A DNA stretch of 16,470 nucleotides from Phoronis ovalis (Eukaryota; Phoronida; Phoronidae). The notes under the pieces are model-generated. The model was not told the origin of the DNA. It saw nothing but the letters and a program-made list of their open reading frames with translations, and did not search any database. A program made the position numbers and the translations under genes. Numbering within the stretch: position 1 is the stretch's first letter; each line of letters opens with the position of its first letter. The stretch spans positions 1-16,470 of the forward strand of contig JAOXYB010023637.1 of NCBI GenBank assembly GCA_028565635.1, written 5' to 3'. Shown here piece by piece: positions 1 to 8,966 of the stretch.

Positions 1-2100
1 ATTTTGAAATTGTAAGAAAATGAAACAAATGACATTCAATCAGATCATCTAGCTATAACGTAGTAGGAAATAAGCTCTTACAGTATATTCTGACACATTT
101 TGCAATGTAGTTAATGCTTACCACTAGGCACCGCTTCTATTTGAGAAGGATCAAAATGCTAATGTCAAAGGTGCTATCTAAACTTTGTTTTATAAACCAA
201 AAGCTATGCATCCCTACTATTTTAAAAAGTTTTCTGTACTTACATTGTGACTTTTAATTTTTTATTCCACGAGTAAACTTCCCTTAAAGTACATAATTAG
301 TTGTCGCTTCGCCAGTATAACCAATGCCAGGCGTCAGGTCGACCGGATTCTTCCGAATTCTCCGTTTTTCTTTCAAATGCTGCAAAGTTCAACGTATGCA
401 TATAACACAATTGCACCACCATTTTTTGTGACTAAATAGGCAACAAACCCGCAACACAATTAGGTAACAGACATAAATAAGCTCCTCATCTAACCACGAA
501 ATATAATGTGAATGTTACACACCCCTCTGAGTAAAAAATACTCGCATTCGTATCTTATTCGACCATCCATTGTATTTCGAAATTTGACTAAGAGTAGCAC
601 TCGCTAACTATTCGACACATGAGACCTATGCATCCTCATATGTCTTCCCTGTAGCCGAAACAAAGTACAAATGACTAACTCTATGCAACCGAATCCCAGG
701 AACCAAATATTAATAAATATTGATTGAGATAAAATTTTATAAAGTAATTATGTTCTTAATCTTCCTATGGGAAATTGTATTAAAGTGTGTTTTCCTGTCA
801 AAAGTTCAGTTATTAGATACGTGCAATATTTATCGTTAAAAAAGAGCTTCCTTGTATTACACTAAATTATCCAAAATAACGAACGAATAATTTTTGAGAA
901 ATTCAATGGCGTATAAAATTACTTAATGGAAATACTGTCACTACTCCCTTGCTTCGATACTGAGTGACACTGGCGGTACGGTCTTCATATTAACTTATCT
1001 TTCACGACACATCTGTTCAATTTCATGACAACATCTTTGTGTTTTTGTCTGATAATTTACAGCATGTGATTCTTATAAATGAGAATAATCACGTGGTTTA
1101 TATTAGTCACCATTATATTCTTACGAAATATTGATAAGAAGTCCCAAAGGCAAAAAGTACTAGAAATACATTTTACCAAATATGATTAACAATATTGTTT
1201 CATCGAATCAAGTAGCTAAATTTTCCGTAATGACAGATGCTAGAATTAAATGAGCTTTATTCCTCTCAAAAAGGCTGTTAAAAACCATTAGTTAAATGCA
1301 GACTGGGGATATATGAAACAAAAAGAACCTAAGGGTAATTTCTAATCGTCTCTTAAAATCCGGGCTTTTGAAACCAGACACAAGATTTACTGCACTTTAA
1401 TTTAATCCTCTTTCAAAAGTTTTGTCAGATATACTGTTTCACTCAATAAAACTACTTGGATGGGCAAATGATATTTTTTATGCTTCCTCAAAATACAATC
1501 GCATCATCAGTCTCTGTGCAATACTGTGGACGAACATTTGTTCTTAAAAATCTAGTGATTATATAACTTCCGAATCCACAAAAATAAGATCAGCAGATGC
1601 GACATGCATATGCCTCTATACCACGAACTGCATCCCATTTGGCATTATCTAGTTCACTAATTAAATTCCTGAAAGTTAAATTAACCTTCTTTTAGACAAC
1701 AATACACTTCATATTTAGATATCGAGAAACGAAAACTTTTATCAATATCACACAGAATCCCAAAATAAAATAACGGCAGATGGATGTCATGTTTTTGAAT
1801 GAAAAATAAAAAATAAAGTTATATATGATAGTGGCATACCACTAAATACGCATGATATGCAGTGTGTCATTCAGTTTCCGGGCAGCTACCAAAGGAACAT
1901 ACATACTGCTACAATGGCGATTAAGACACCACGATAGGCCGGCGCATGCGACAGCGTATCGCGATAACAGAAAAGCTACAGGCAAAATTCAAATGCAAGC
2001 AATCTTGAAATATAAGTGTTTTCGGTGAAACGAACACATTCCACGTTTTTTCCACCTGCCACTTACAAACAATTTGCTGATATAGCAGAAGCTTGACAGC
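1..2100. other. No gene recognised; AT-rich non-coding sequence
   Basis: I see no ORF of coding character, RNA gene or repeat here. One GC-rich island at about 300-375 stands out against its surroundings (see findings). Confidence 0.6.
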
Positions 2101-2111
2101 AGTACAGAACT

Positions 2112-2340
2112 GAGTATAGTACCGAGTATAGTACCGAGTATAGTACCGAGTATAGTACCGAATATAGTACCGAATATAGTACCGAGTATAGTACCGAGTA
2201 TAGTACCGAGTACAGCTAGTACCGAGTATAGTACCAAGTATAGTACCGAGTATAGTACCGAGTACAGTACCGAGTATAGTACCTAGTACAGTACCGAGTA
2301 CAGTACCGAGTATAGTACCGAGTATAGTACCGAGTATAGC
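2112..2340. repeat. 12-bp minisatellite, about 19 copies
   Basis: Tandem copies of GAGTATAGTACC, with variants GAATATAGTACC and GAGTACAGTACC and one 4-bp insertion (CTAG-containing) near 2215. Because 12 is divisible by 3 and the unit contains no stop in several frames, it produces three overlapping minus-strand ORFs with LGTI or TRYY repeats. These are artefacts of the repeat, not genes. Confidence 0.95.
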
Positions 2341-3090
2341 ACATGTAATGGAGATAGAAGTTGGCACTCTCAACGAATTTATTCGAACTAGAAGTAACAA
2401 TCATTTTCAAATAGATAATCATCGTTAGATGTATACATAAAACAAATATAGTATCGTTGGCCTCAGCCAGGCAGATGTCTATACATGAGGAGAGAGAACT
2501 TCGTATTACTAAAATGTGTTACTTTTATCGCATTGATTTTTCATTTGGATATTTCCATGCCTTTAGGATATGTCAGATGTTCCTTAATGTAATTTTTCTT
2601 TAGTTTTAATTCCCCCATGAATTTTATAAGTACATTAACTAACATAACCAAGTTACTTTTAGCGTTTCTGTTGCGCCTCAGAAATTATTAAATGTGTGAG
2701 AAGGGATAGGTCCTTTAACATTAATTAAATTTATCCTACTAAAAATCCATTTTTGACATATGACATCCGACACTACCCTTAAAAATTAAATTTGCTCATC
2801 TCTGGGTACATTAATAATGAATATAAAATTGGATTTGATTTCAATGACTTCTGCACTCTATACTCGGTTTCGTATTTCGTAACCTATTAATAATTCATTT
2901 CCTGCGTTTAATGCTAGAATAATTATATTTTATATTTAGAATACTTATAATACAATAGTATAGAAAATAAGTTTTGTTGATGTACTTTTTGAAAATTTAA
3001 TTCATAAAAACTTTGTCTTCATAATATAAACACGTTTTTTTTCATACAGGGATTATTATTATTCTTGTAATTCATCACTGGTATATGTGC

Positions 3091-3266
3091 TTATATATTA
3101 TTTCTTTCTTTATTTGTATTTCTGTATTTACGCCAAGAAACATGCTTAGGCATTCCACCGTTACTAACACCTAATGCATAGTTAGATCTAAAATCACAGA
3201 ATTGTCTTGAGTACGTTGTTACTGCGGAATAACACCTGGCTGTATAACGTTTCTCAAAGCAGTATC
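3091..3266 (-). CDS. Candidate terminal exon, FGF-like (beta-trefoil) C-terminal segment
   Basis: An open frame of 57 codons ends in TAA (3093-3091). Upstream are a match to the branch-point consensus (TTCTAAC, about 30 nt before), a pyrimidine tract and the acceptor TTAG, giving a phase 1 exon. The peptide begins YCFEKRYTARCYSAV and contains SNYALGVSNGGMPKHVSW. Spacing fits the last exon of fibroblast growth factors without gaps: Phe at +2, Tyr at +11, Tyr at +28, small residue at +31, Gly at +36, Pro at +38 and a basic residue at +39 after the position of the family cysteine, which here is Tyr (the cysteine is shifted by one). Residue identity is low, the intron lies a few codons later than usual in FGF genes, and I found no convincing exon for the N-terminal half. 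It may be a divergent FGF, a remnant or chance; ORF length alone is not significant in DNA this AT-rich. Confidence 0.28.
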
Positions 3267-3739
3267 CTAATTTAAAATCAAAAGGGGCAATGTTAGAATT
3301 ATGTCAGCATGTTATGAGGATAAGCGACTTTACTGTAAATACTTAATTTTATAAATGATACATTTTTGTCAGCAAGCGCTATAAATTTGAAAAAAGTAAA
3401 TGAAAATGCATAATAAGAAAAAATGAATGCTAATCTCCGCCTGGTGGATTAGATTAGAAACAATAACTAGAGACACTAGGAAGGGTCGTATTCTACAATT
3501 TCGCTTCGAAATGGTTTCATATACTTTCACTCATCATCATGCACCACACAAGCTTGCATTACGTACCTAATATCACAGACGGTAAATGCCACCGCACATA
3601 AAACACAAAGTCCTCTCATCAATATGATCTTCTACAGCATAGTTTGGGCTTACGTCGACATTTGTGTAGAACGGATTGAATGATCTTGTTGATTCATTCA
3701 TTTAGTACGAAGTTCTGCACCAGACATCCTATTTATAAT

Positions 3740-5560
3740 TTTAGCAATACATATTCTCAACTCTGTGTAGGGACTACCGATTTCCACATTAAAGTGACAT
3801 TTGCTATTCAGCTACTAAATAAAACAATGTGACGGTGACCTTAGTCTATAAAAAAAATATTCTAGTGTCAACCATCACCATCGGTACTATTCTTAGTGTG
3901 TGAATAACCGGTGAAGCTTGAAGTTTCAAATTAGTGAAACGTTAGAAACATATGCACTTAACCTGTACAGTGACACCGGTTTCGTTTCTTAGGAAACGAC
4001 CATAATTATTATCATCGGCAATTAAAAGTTGAAATGGATTTAATTTCTATGATTTCATCTTTTGCAGTGAGGTCACTTTAGTTTCCATGGTAACTGAAAA
4101 CAAGCTAAATGGTTAAAATTTCGCGCCATCTGCTCCCCGGAAGTAAGAATATGAACCAGGAGGTGGAAGATTGACGTCACCTCTGAAATTGCAGTATTGC
4201 CAACCAAAAGGTTGATGATTAGCTAGCAGGTGGAAATAAAATATCTAGCTTGGTACAGTAGCAACTGATATTAATTAATAAACGTGTTGTAGTAGCAGTT
4301 ATGAAGAATTACGTTGTCTTAGGTACGCAGACAGTTAACAAATATCCGTTACGTGATAAAATATCAGTATGTATGTCTTTAAATTAATATCAGCTAGCTA
4401 TAGACATCTGTTTTTCTTGTCACATCAATAAATTTGCTAAATGAATTGAATACATTCCAACTGATGAATTTGACAAAAAAATGTTTCCAATACTAAAATT
4501 TTACTCGAATCGATATATCTCCTTTTTCAAAAAATAAATAAGCAATAAAACTTTACTAACGAGAAAAACCGAACAACGTATTTGGTTGCAATATCGAAAA
4601 CGGAACAAGCACACATATTATTATTAGTTTTCAAATCGTAATTCTGAAGACGGAATTAGTACATATGAAAACAATATGTGCGGACCACAGTACTTACAAT
4701 GTAGTGACACCGTCCGGATCCCGCGCTTAAAAGCGTTTTTACTTTCAAAACCAGCTTACTGAGTTTTCCGACTAGGCACTTCAAACGCTTTTAAAATAAA
4801 TAATACTTCGACGTATAATCGTTAATTTTACTTTTCTAATTGACATTTGCACTAGGGATAAAATAGATTGCAAAATAATGACTACCCCATAGAGATAAAA
4901 TATTAAAAATTATTAGTTCACATATGTGTTCATGTGTTTCTTAGATATAGTTGCCTTGACAACAATATACATGTAAATTGACAATTTGCGTTTGACGATT
5001 TCTACACTATCAAGTGGCTCAGATATGTTTTATGAAGCCACAAACTTTAATAACAAATCAAACAAAGTTATTGAAAGTAAATATAATTTGACACAAAGTG
5101 AAAGAAAACACAATTTCTGAATATCATTTATAGTATCCAAAATTGGTGGAATTCTGTGGTACGCTGAAGGTGTAATTTTCAAACTGCTCACATGGTGCTC
5201 TTTAGTCAGGCTCATCATTACCAGCCTGCGATTTAAATTTAAAAGTAATCTCATTCAAATGTTTAGGAAAGATGTAACCATAACGCCTATGAGTATCTAA
5301 TATACTATTTGCATGCGCTTGAGGGAGCTACAGTCAGACCCTTTCAATACCGTGATCCTTTAGTTAATAATATACACAAAACTTGTTTTTTTAATCTGAC
5401 TTTAGAAAAGCTTTAACCGGTGAAAATTTAACAAAGTAAACAAATATTAATAAATACTTGTTTATGCATTTTTGATATGCTCACAAAAACGAGGGTATGT
5501 CTAACAACATGTAGATATAATTAAAAGAACATCAGATTTTTTTTTTTGGTTTTGGCTCAG
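3740..5560. other. No gene recognised; non-coding with short inverted repeats
   Basis: Apart from the inverted repeat at 4727-4794 and a perfect TGACGTCA at 4172-4179, I see nothing identifiable. A 74-codon minus-strand ORF (5030-5254) follows a plausible acceptor but resembles no family I know. Confidence 0.5.
4727..4794. repeat. 12-bp perfect inverted repeat
   Basis: TTAAAAGCGTTT (4727-4738) and AAACGCTTTTAA (4783-4794) are exact reverse complements, 44 nt apart. The left arm overlaps a smaller palindrome, CGCTTAAAAGCG. Possibly termini of a tiny decayed element. Confidence 0.5.
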
Positions 5561-5564
5561 CATG

Positions 5565-5645
5565 CGAAGGATGCGTTTTGTGAATGATCGTGTGAGCGCA
5601 CGCATAACTACGTCATTGTTCATTCACAGAATGCGACATGCTGGG
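5565..5645. repeat. Imperfect fold-back element after a T-tract
   Basis: CAGCATGCGAAGGATGCG and GTGAATGA on the left arm are mirrored by TCATTCAC or TTCATTCAC, AGAATGCGACATGCTG on the right arm. The centre is GTGTGAGCGCACGC. A run of 11 T lies just before (5537-5547). This may be a small MITE remnant; it has no coding potential. Confidence 0.5.
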
Positions 5646-5969
5646 ATCGTTTGGGGTCAGAGACTAGTGGCTCCATCAAGTACATGCAAATAGTCTATTG
5701 CAGAAAATGTTAATGGCAACAATTTGTTTGTGAGTGGTATCGATTTATATGTGCCAAAATCAAGTCTATCTTGGACCATTCTACCTAAAGAGTATTGCTA
5801 CTGAATCAATTAATTAATGGCTAATTATTAAATATCGGGATTACTAACACACATAAATTTAACATCAACATGCATCTATGCAATAAATGTGAAGCTACCC
5901 TTTTTACGCACTTTACTCAGCCATTTTTCACCTTGTTCTAGATCAAATAAAAAAAGCTGTATTCAGATT

Positions 5970-6039
5970 GATATAACATGTACATACCTTCAAAACATGT
6001 CTCCTGCATGATATAACATGTACATACCTTCAGAACATC
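5970..6039. repeat. 40-bp direct duplication
   Basis: GATATAACATGTACATACCT followed by TCA(A/G)AACAT occurs at 5970 and 6010 with one mismatch over 29 bp. The second copy lacks the final part of the unit. Confidence 0.85.
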
Positions 6040-6622
6040 AAGAACGACAGAGATGACCTTTCAACGTCATAAAGCCATTTAAATCGCCTTAGTTGTTGCA
6101 TAGTATTGTTTTTACGGTTGCTTTGTCCTTGGATATATATAAACTTAAGAATGTAATATATTTTCTGAATTACTGTAATTCCAGTGACTACTGTGACAAC
6201 TAAATTCAAAGCCCGAGAGAGTCCGCACTGGTCGCTGATGATAAACTGCCGTTTCTATATAATATGACAAGTAATATATATTAATATTATATACAGTCGG
6301 CTATGGAATGTATAATATAATTATGTATCAGACAATTTAAAAATATCTGAAAACCTTATAATTTCTTTTCCAGTTCAAAACAATTCAAACTCTTGATTTC
6401 CGCTGTTTTAATAAAGCTTTGATTTCTTCCAAAATCATACCCATCGGCTCCTTAATGGCGGGTGATTCAAGAAGAGCAAATCAAATTATTGCCGCTTTTA
6501 GCTCGGAGAACTGCTATCTTCACATTGCTTTAATGTGAAATTAACGAATTTTATCCCTTGACTCTGTTTGAAATAGACGTGTTCGTTTGTTCAGCACGCT
6601 GGATGTTTTAACAGGCAGCTGC

Positions 6623-7050
6623 TAGCTGAATATGTGGGAAGTGACTCAATCAGGCAGCTGAAATTTGTTAAAATTTAAGTAACTTATGGCTTCCAACCAC
6701 AAGTTGGAAGCCATATAGTTGTTAGATCGGTTTTCCTTTGCGCGATTCAGTATCCAGCTTTTTGGACAGTTCATACACGATTATAAAGGAGTCATGAAGT
6801 TCATAATGTGCGATATGATCCTTTGCGCGGGCAGTGTCAACAGTGCTTTTTGGATAGTTCATACTGGACCGCTAAAAATCCCGGTTTTCGTCATTTTTTT
6901 TCAAATTCCTTTATCAACATTACAGTTTTACTTTTTTCTTGATATTTTTTTGAATCCAAAATGGTTGACATGTCAAAAACTGTGAAACTTATTTTTTAGC
7001 TGAATATGCAGCGAGGGACTCGATCAGGTAGCTAAAATTTTAATTTTTCA
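6623..7050. repeat. Decayed element flanked by ~54-bp direct repeats
   Basis: Segments 6623-6676 and 6997-7050 are diverged direct copies. Both start TAGCTGAATATG and continue with a GACTC-AATCAGG / GACTC-GATCAGG block. Between them lie a strong hairpin (6685-6715) and an internal duplication of ~85-bp period: CCTTTGCGCG at 6735 and 6820, each followed by CTTTTTGGA and AGTTCATAC. Direct flanking repeats suggest the remains of a small LTR-like or tandemly arranged non-autonomous element. An 88-codon plus-strand ORF here (6719-6985) looks fortuitous. Confidence 0.55.
6685..6715. repeat. Perfect 13-bp stem, 5-nt loop hairpin
   Basis: TATGGCTTCCAAC (6685-6697) is followed by CACAA and then its exact reverse complement (6703-6715). 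The stem has no mismatches despite the decay of the surrounding repeat. There is no T-tract terminator context; it sits at the junction between the 5' direct repeat and the element body. Confidence 0.8.
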
Positions 7051-7067
7051 GTTTCTTATTATTATGA

Positions 7068-7070
<3 letters not shown>

Positions 7071-7118
<48 letters not shown>
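7071..7118. repeat. (CA)n microsatellite
   Basis: About 24 CA dinucleotides with one CG interruption near the 3' end. This is a typical eukaryotic dinucleotide microsatellite, likely length-polymorphic. Confidence 0.97.
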
Positions 7119-7119
<1 letters not shown>

Positions 7120-7270
7120 AGTCTCCATTAGCATATGCACAACTGCACATAACCTAGTAGCAGCTAATGAACAATACATTATACAAGTTATGCTTTATTA
7201 CTAATGTATCCGACTGTCTTTGCACTGTAAAAAATAATATCTACACGGACCGTATATCTTCTTATTATTA

Positions 7271-7347
7271 TTTGTGATGCGGTGAAATGACATCAGAAAA
7301 ATCTGAGTAACTGTCACAAACCGCTATATTTAGTACTTTATCGGGAG
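7271..7347. mobile_element. Truncated MITE-like copy (core and right arm)
   Basis: Contains the core TTTGTGATGCGG, AATGACATCAG, AAAATCTGAGTAACTG, TCACAAACC and the right arm TATATTTAGTACTTTATCGGGAG. It directly abuts the fuller copy at 7348, with which it shares about 90% identity over the core. It lacks the left arm. Confidence 0.65.
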
Positions 7348-7490
7348 TAGGTTTCCGAGTTATGCTCTTCTGTATATACAAAATATTGGTTTGTGATGCG
7401 GCAAAATGACGTCAGAAAAATCTGAGTAACTGTCACAAACCAGTATATTTAGTACTTTATCGGGAGAGCATAACTCTGAAACCTTCTGTA
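7348..7490. mobile_element. Palindromic MITE-like element, fullest copy
   Basis: The left end TAGGTTTCCGAGTTATGCTC (7348 onward) is inverted at the right end (7465-7485) with 19 of 21 positions matching. A second nested inverted pair is GGTTTGTGA (7388-7396) and TCACAAACC (7433-7441). The ~36-nt centre holds a perfect TGACGTCA. It has no coding capacity. This fits a fold-back or MITE-type non-autonomous DNA element; the autonomous partner is not in the window. I could not define a target-site duplication. Confidence 0.7.
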
Positions 7491-7499
7491 GCAGATCAT

Positions 7500-8140
7500 A
7501 CATCATAGTCGTTCCATTTACTCCAAACAGCTCAGTCATGAGTCCCGTAGGGGTCTGCTAATCGCCCAGTTCATATGTTTAAGAAAACGACAAAATTCTA
7601 GCGAACTGAATGTAGGTTGCGCACTGTCGCGAATACTTCCTGCGACTATTCAACGTGCAATTTCAAAAAATACATTTTTTAGAAATACTCTCACTGAAAC
7701 AGACCAATAATAATTATTCTTGGCAATAGGCAGCGAAACAGGAGGTTTAAAAAAAAGTGGCATAAATATAGATTGTAGCCTCATTCATCGATTTTCAAGA
7801 TAATTTTAAGTTTGTTGAAAGTCACCAGATGGTCTACAATCAACCAAAGCATGAATTTCATTGGTCATGAGTACGAAAAATCAAGCGTAGATTTAGGATA
7901 TAATTATCTTGATTTGTTGTGTAGAGTACGTGCGTAAACATAGCGTCAGATGTTGTGATTAGTCTAAATGTGTTTGCGCGATGCACTCTTTGTTCGCGCG
8001 GCGAGTCAAGTGTTTTCATGGGATTGAAATGGGGTTCGCGTTAAGGAAACTGTAGAGGTATCGTGCCTGGTCAGTGAGATATGCCTGATGTAGCAATGGT
8101 TTTGAGGCAGCTGTGAGAAATCAAAAGTCAAGAATCAATA
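7500..8140. other. No gene recognised
   Basis: Mixed AT-rich sequence with a CG-containing patch at 7975-8060. No clear exon, RNA gene or repeat. Confidence 0.5.
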
Positions 8141-8142
8141 AC

Positions 8143-8238
8143 GTTCTATATACCAATATTTTAATGCTTTTAATCTTGTTTGTAAAATTGTTCTATATAC
8201 CAATATTTTTAATGCTTTTAATCTTGTTTTACGTAAAA
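8143..8238. repeat. 47-bp direct tandem duplication
   Basis: GTTCTATATACCAATATTTT, AATGCTTTTAATCTTGTTT occurs at 8143 and again at 8190, with a single extra T in the second copy and a shared GTAAAAT tail. It lies downstream of the EPDR stop. Confidence 0.9.
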
Positions 8239-8239
8239 T

Positions 8240-8820
8240 GTCATACAATAGTGTTTCTTTTGAGAAATACAGTTGCATAAAAATTTTTAGGAAATGAAGG
8301 CAATCGCGTAATTTAAGGTGTAACCTACAACTTCATCTATTTTAATAACTACATCGACAACAGCGCACAAAATAAAGCTTTTCGGCTTCAATTTATATTA
8401 TCTGGCAACAGCACAAATAATTTAAAAGAGCATGCGTAAAATACTTAAGGCTATGATTTTAAACCAAATTCATAATATCGTATTTCTATCTGAATCTTAA
8501 ATTAGTTTTCTACTTGTCTTTTTTTCTCTACACATACGACGATTGTGCCCCGCATGTACGTTTGTCCAAGTGGCGCACCAAGTGGTATATAGATTGATTA
8601 GTTGAAACTTACACTAGGGTGTAAGATCCGAATCCAGACTCATCCCCTTGCTGTGAAAAATAACATTCATGATGTAGGGTATAAATAACATAACTGAAAA
8701 AATATTTTACGGCTTACGAAGGAATAAAACTACGGTTATAAAAGTGGAGGACGCCATCATAGTAAATTATTTCAGCTGTAACAATTCGATCTGCAAAAAC
8801 AATTCTAGCCATCGTATGAT
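8240..8820. other. No gene recognised; EPDR 3' flank
   Basis: Contains at most a very degenerate tRNA-like SINE head near 8560-8640. Otherwise there is nothing I can identify. Confidence 0.45.
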
Positions 8821-8825
8821 TTATT
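8820..8825 (-). terminator. Polyadenylation signal overlapping the EPDR stop codon
   Basis: AATAAA on the minus strand, sharing its TAA with the stop codon. It is the only canonical signal within several hundred bases downstream that I could find, but AATAAA arises easily in AT-rich DNA, so this is tentative. Confidence 0.35.
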
Positions 8826-8966
8826 TTAAATACTGGAATAACTTATACCGTGGAGCTATGTCTCTTACCATGGTAATATTGTTGCAACTTGGTGGCAAGT
8901 CGAATAGACTGGGATCTTTTATTTCTAGCTCCAAGTTTGCAAAACCAATTGTTTCAAGAATGGAAA
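8821..8966 (-). CDS. EPDR exon 5: C-terminal DPSLF...PPSC block and stop
   Basis: 146 nt: two bases completing Val193, residues 194-240 and TAA at 8823-8821. The acceptor is CTTTCTGTTTTAG (ending 8967). The peptide FANLELEIKDPSLF then DLPPSCNNITM is the classic C-terminal ependymin block (G-I-x-D-P-S-x-F-x-x-P-x-x-C). Twenty residues follow the last cysteine. Two oddities: ATG at Met225 is followed by GTAAGA, a usable donor, so an alternative last exon is possible; and AATAAA (8825-8820) overlaps the stop codon, implying a very short 3' UTR if it is used. The opposite-strand ORF at 8744-8983 is a shadow. Confidence 0.86.

Noticed and set aside
1921-2422. Three minus-strand ORFs (159, 82 and 68 codons) with LGTI/TRYY repeats
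   Set aside because: They arise from the 12-bp tandem repeat, which is stop-free in several frames; flanking parts have no coding character.
5030-5254. 74-codon minus-strand ORF after an AAATCGCAG acceptor-like site
   Set aside because: No recognisable domain; the C-terminal half is a leucine-rich stretch typical of random AT-rich DNA.
6408-6500. Minus-strand 30-codon frame containing KEPMGMILEEIKALLKQRK
   Set aside because: The composition looks protein-like, but it has no clear splice sites or family match and is short enough to be chance.
8005-8117. Minus-strand exon-like block with acceptor TTTCTCACAG and 32 open codons ending TGA
   Set aside because: Its phase does not match the possible donor in EPDR exon 5, and open frames of this length are common by chance here.
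8540-8650. Possible tRNA-derived SINE head with a B-box-like GATCCGAATCC
   Set aside because: The A box is too degenerate, there is no tail or target duplication, and no second copy lies in the window.
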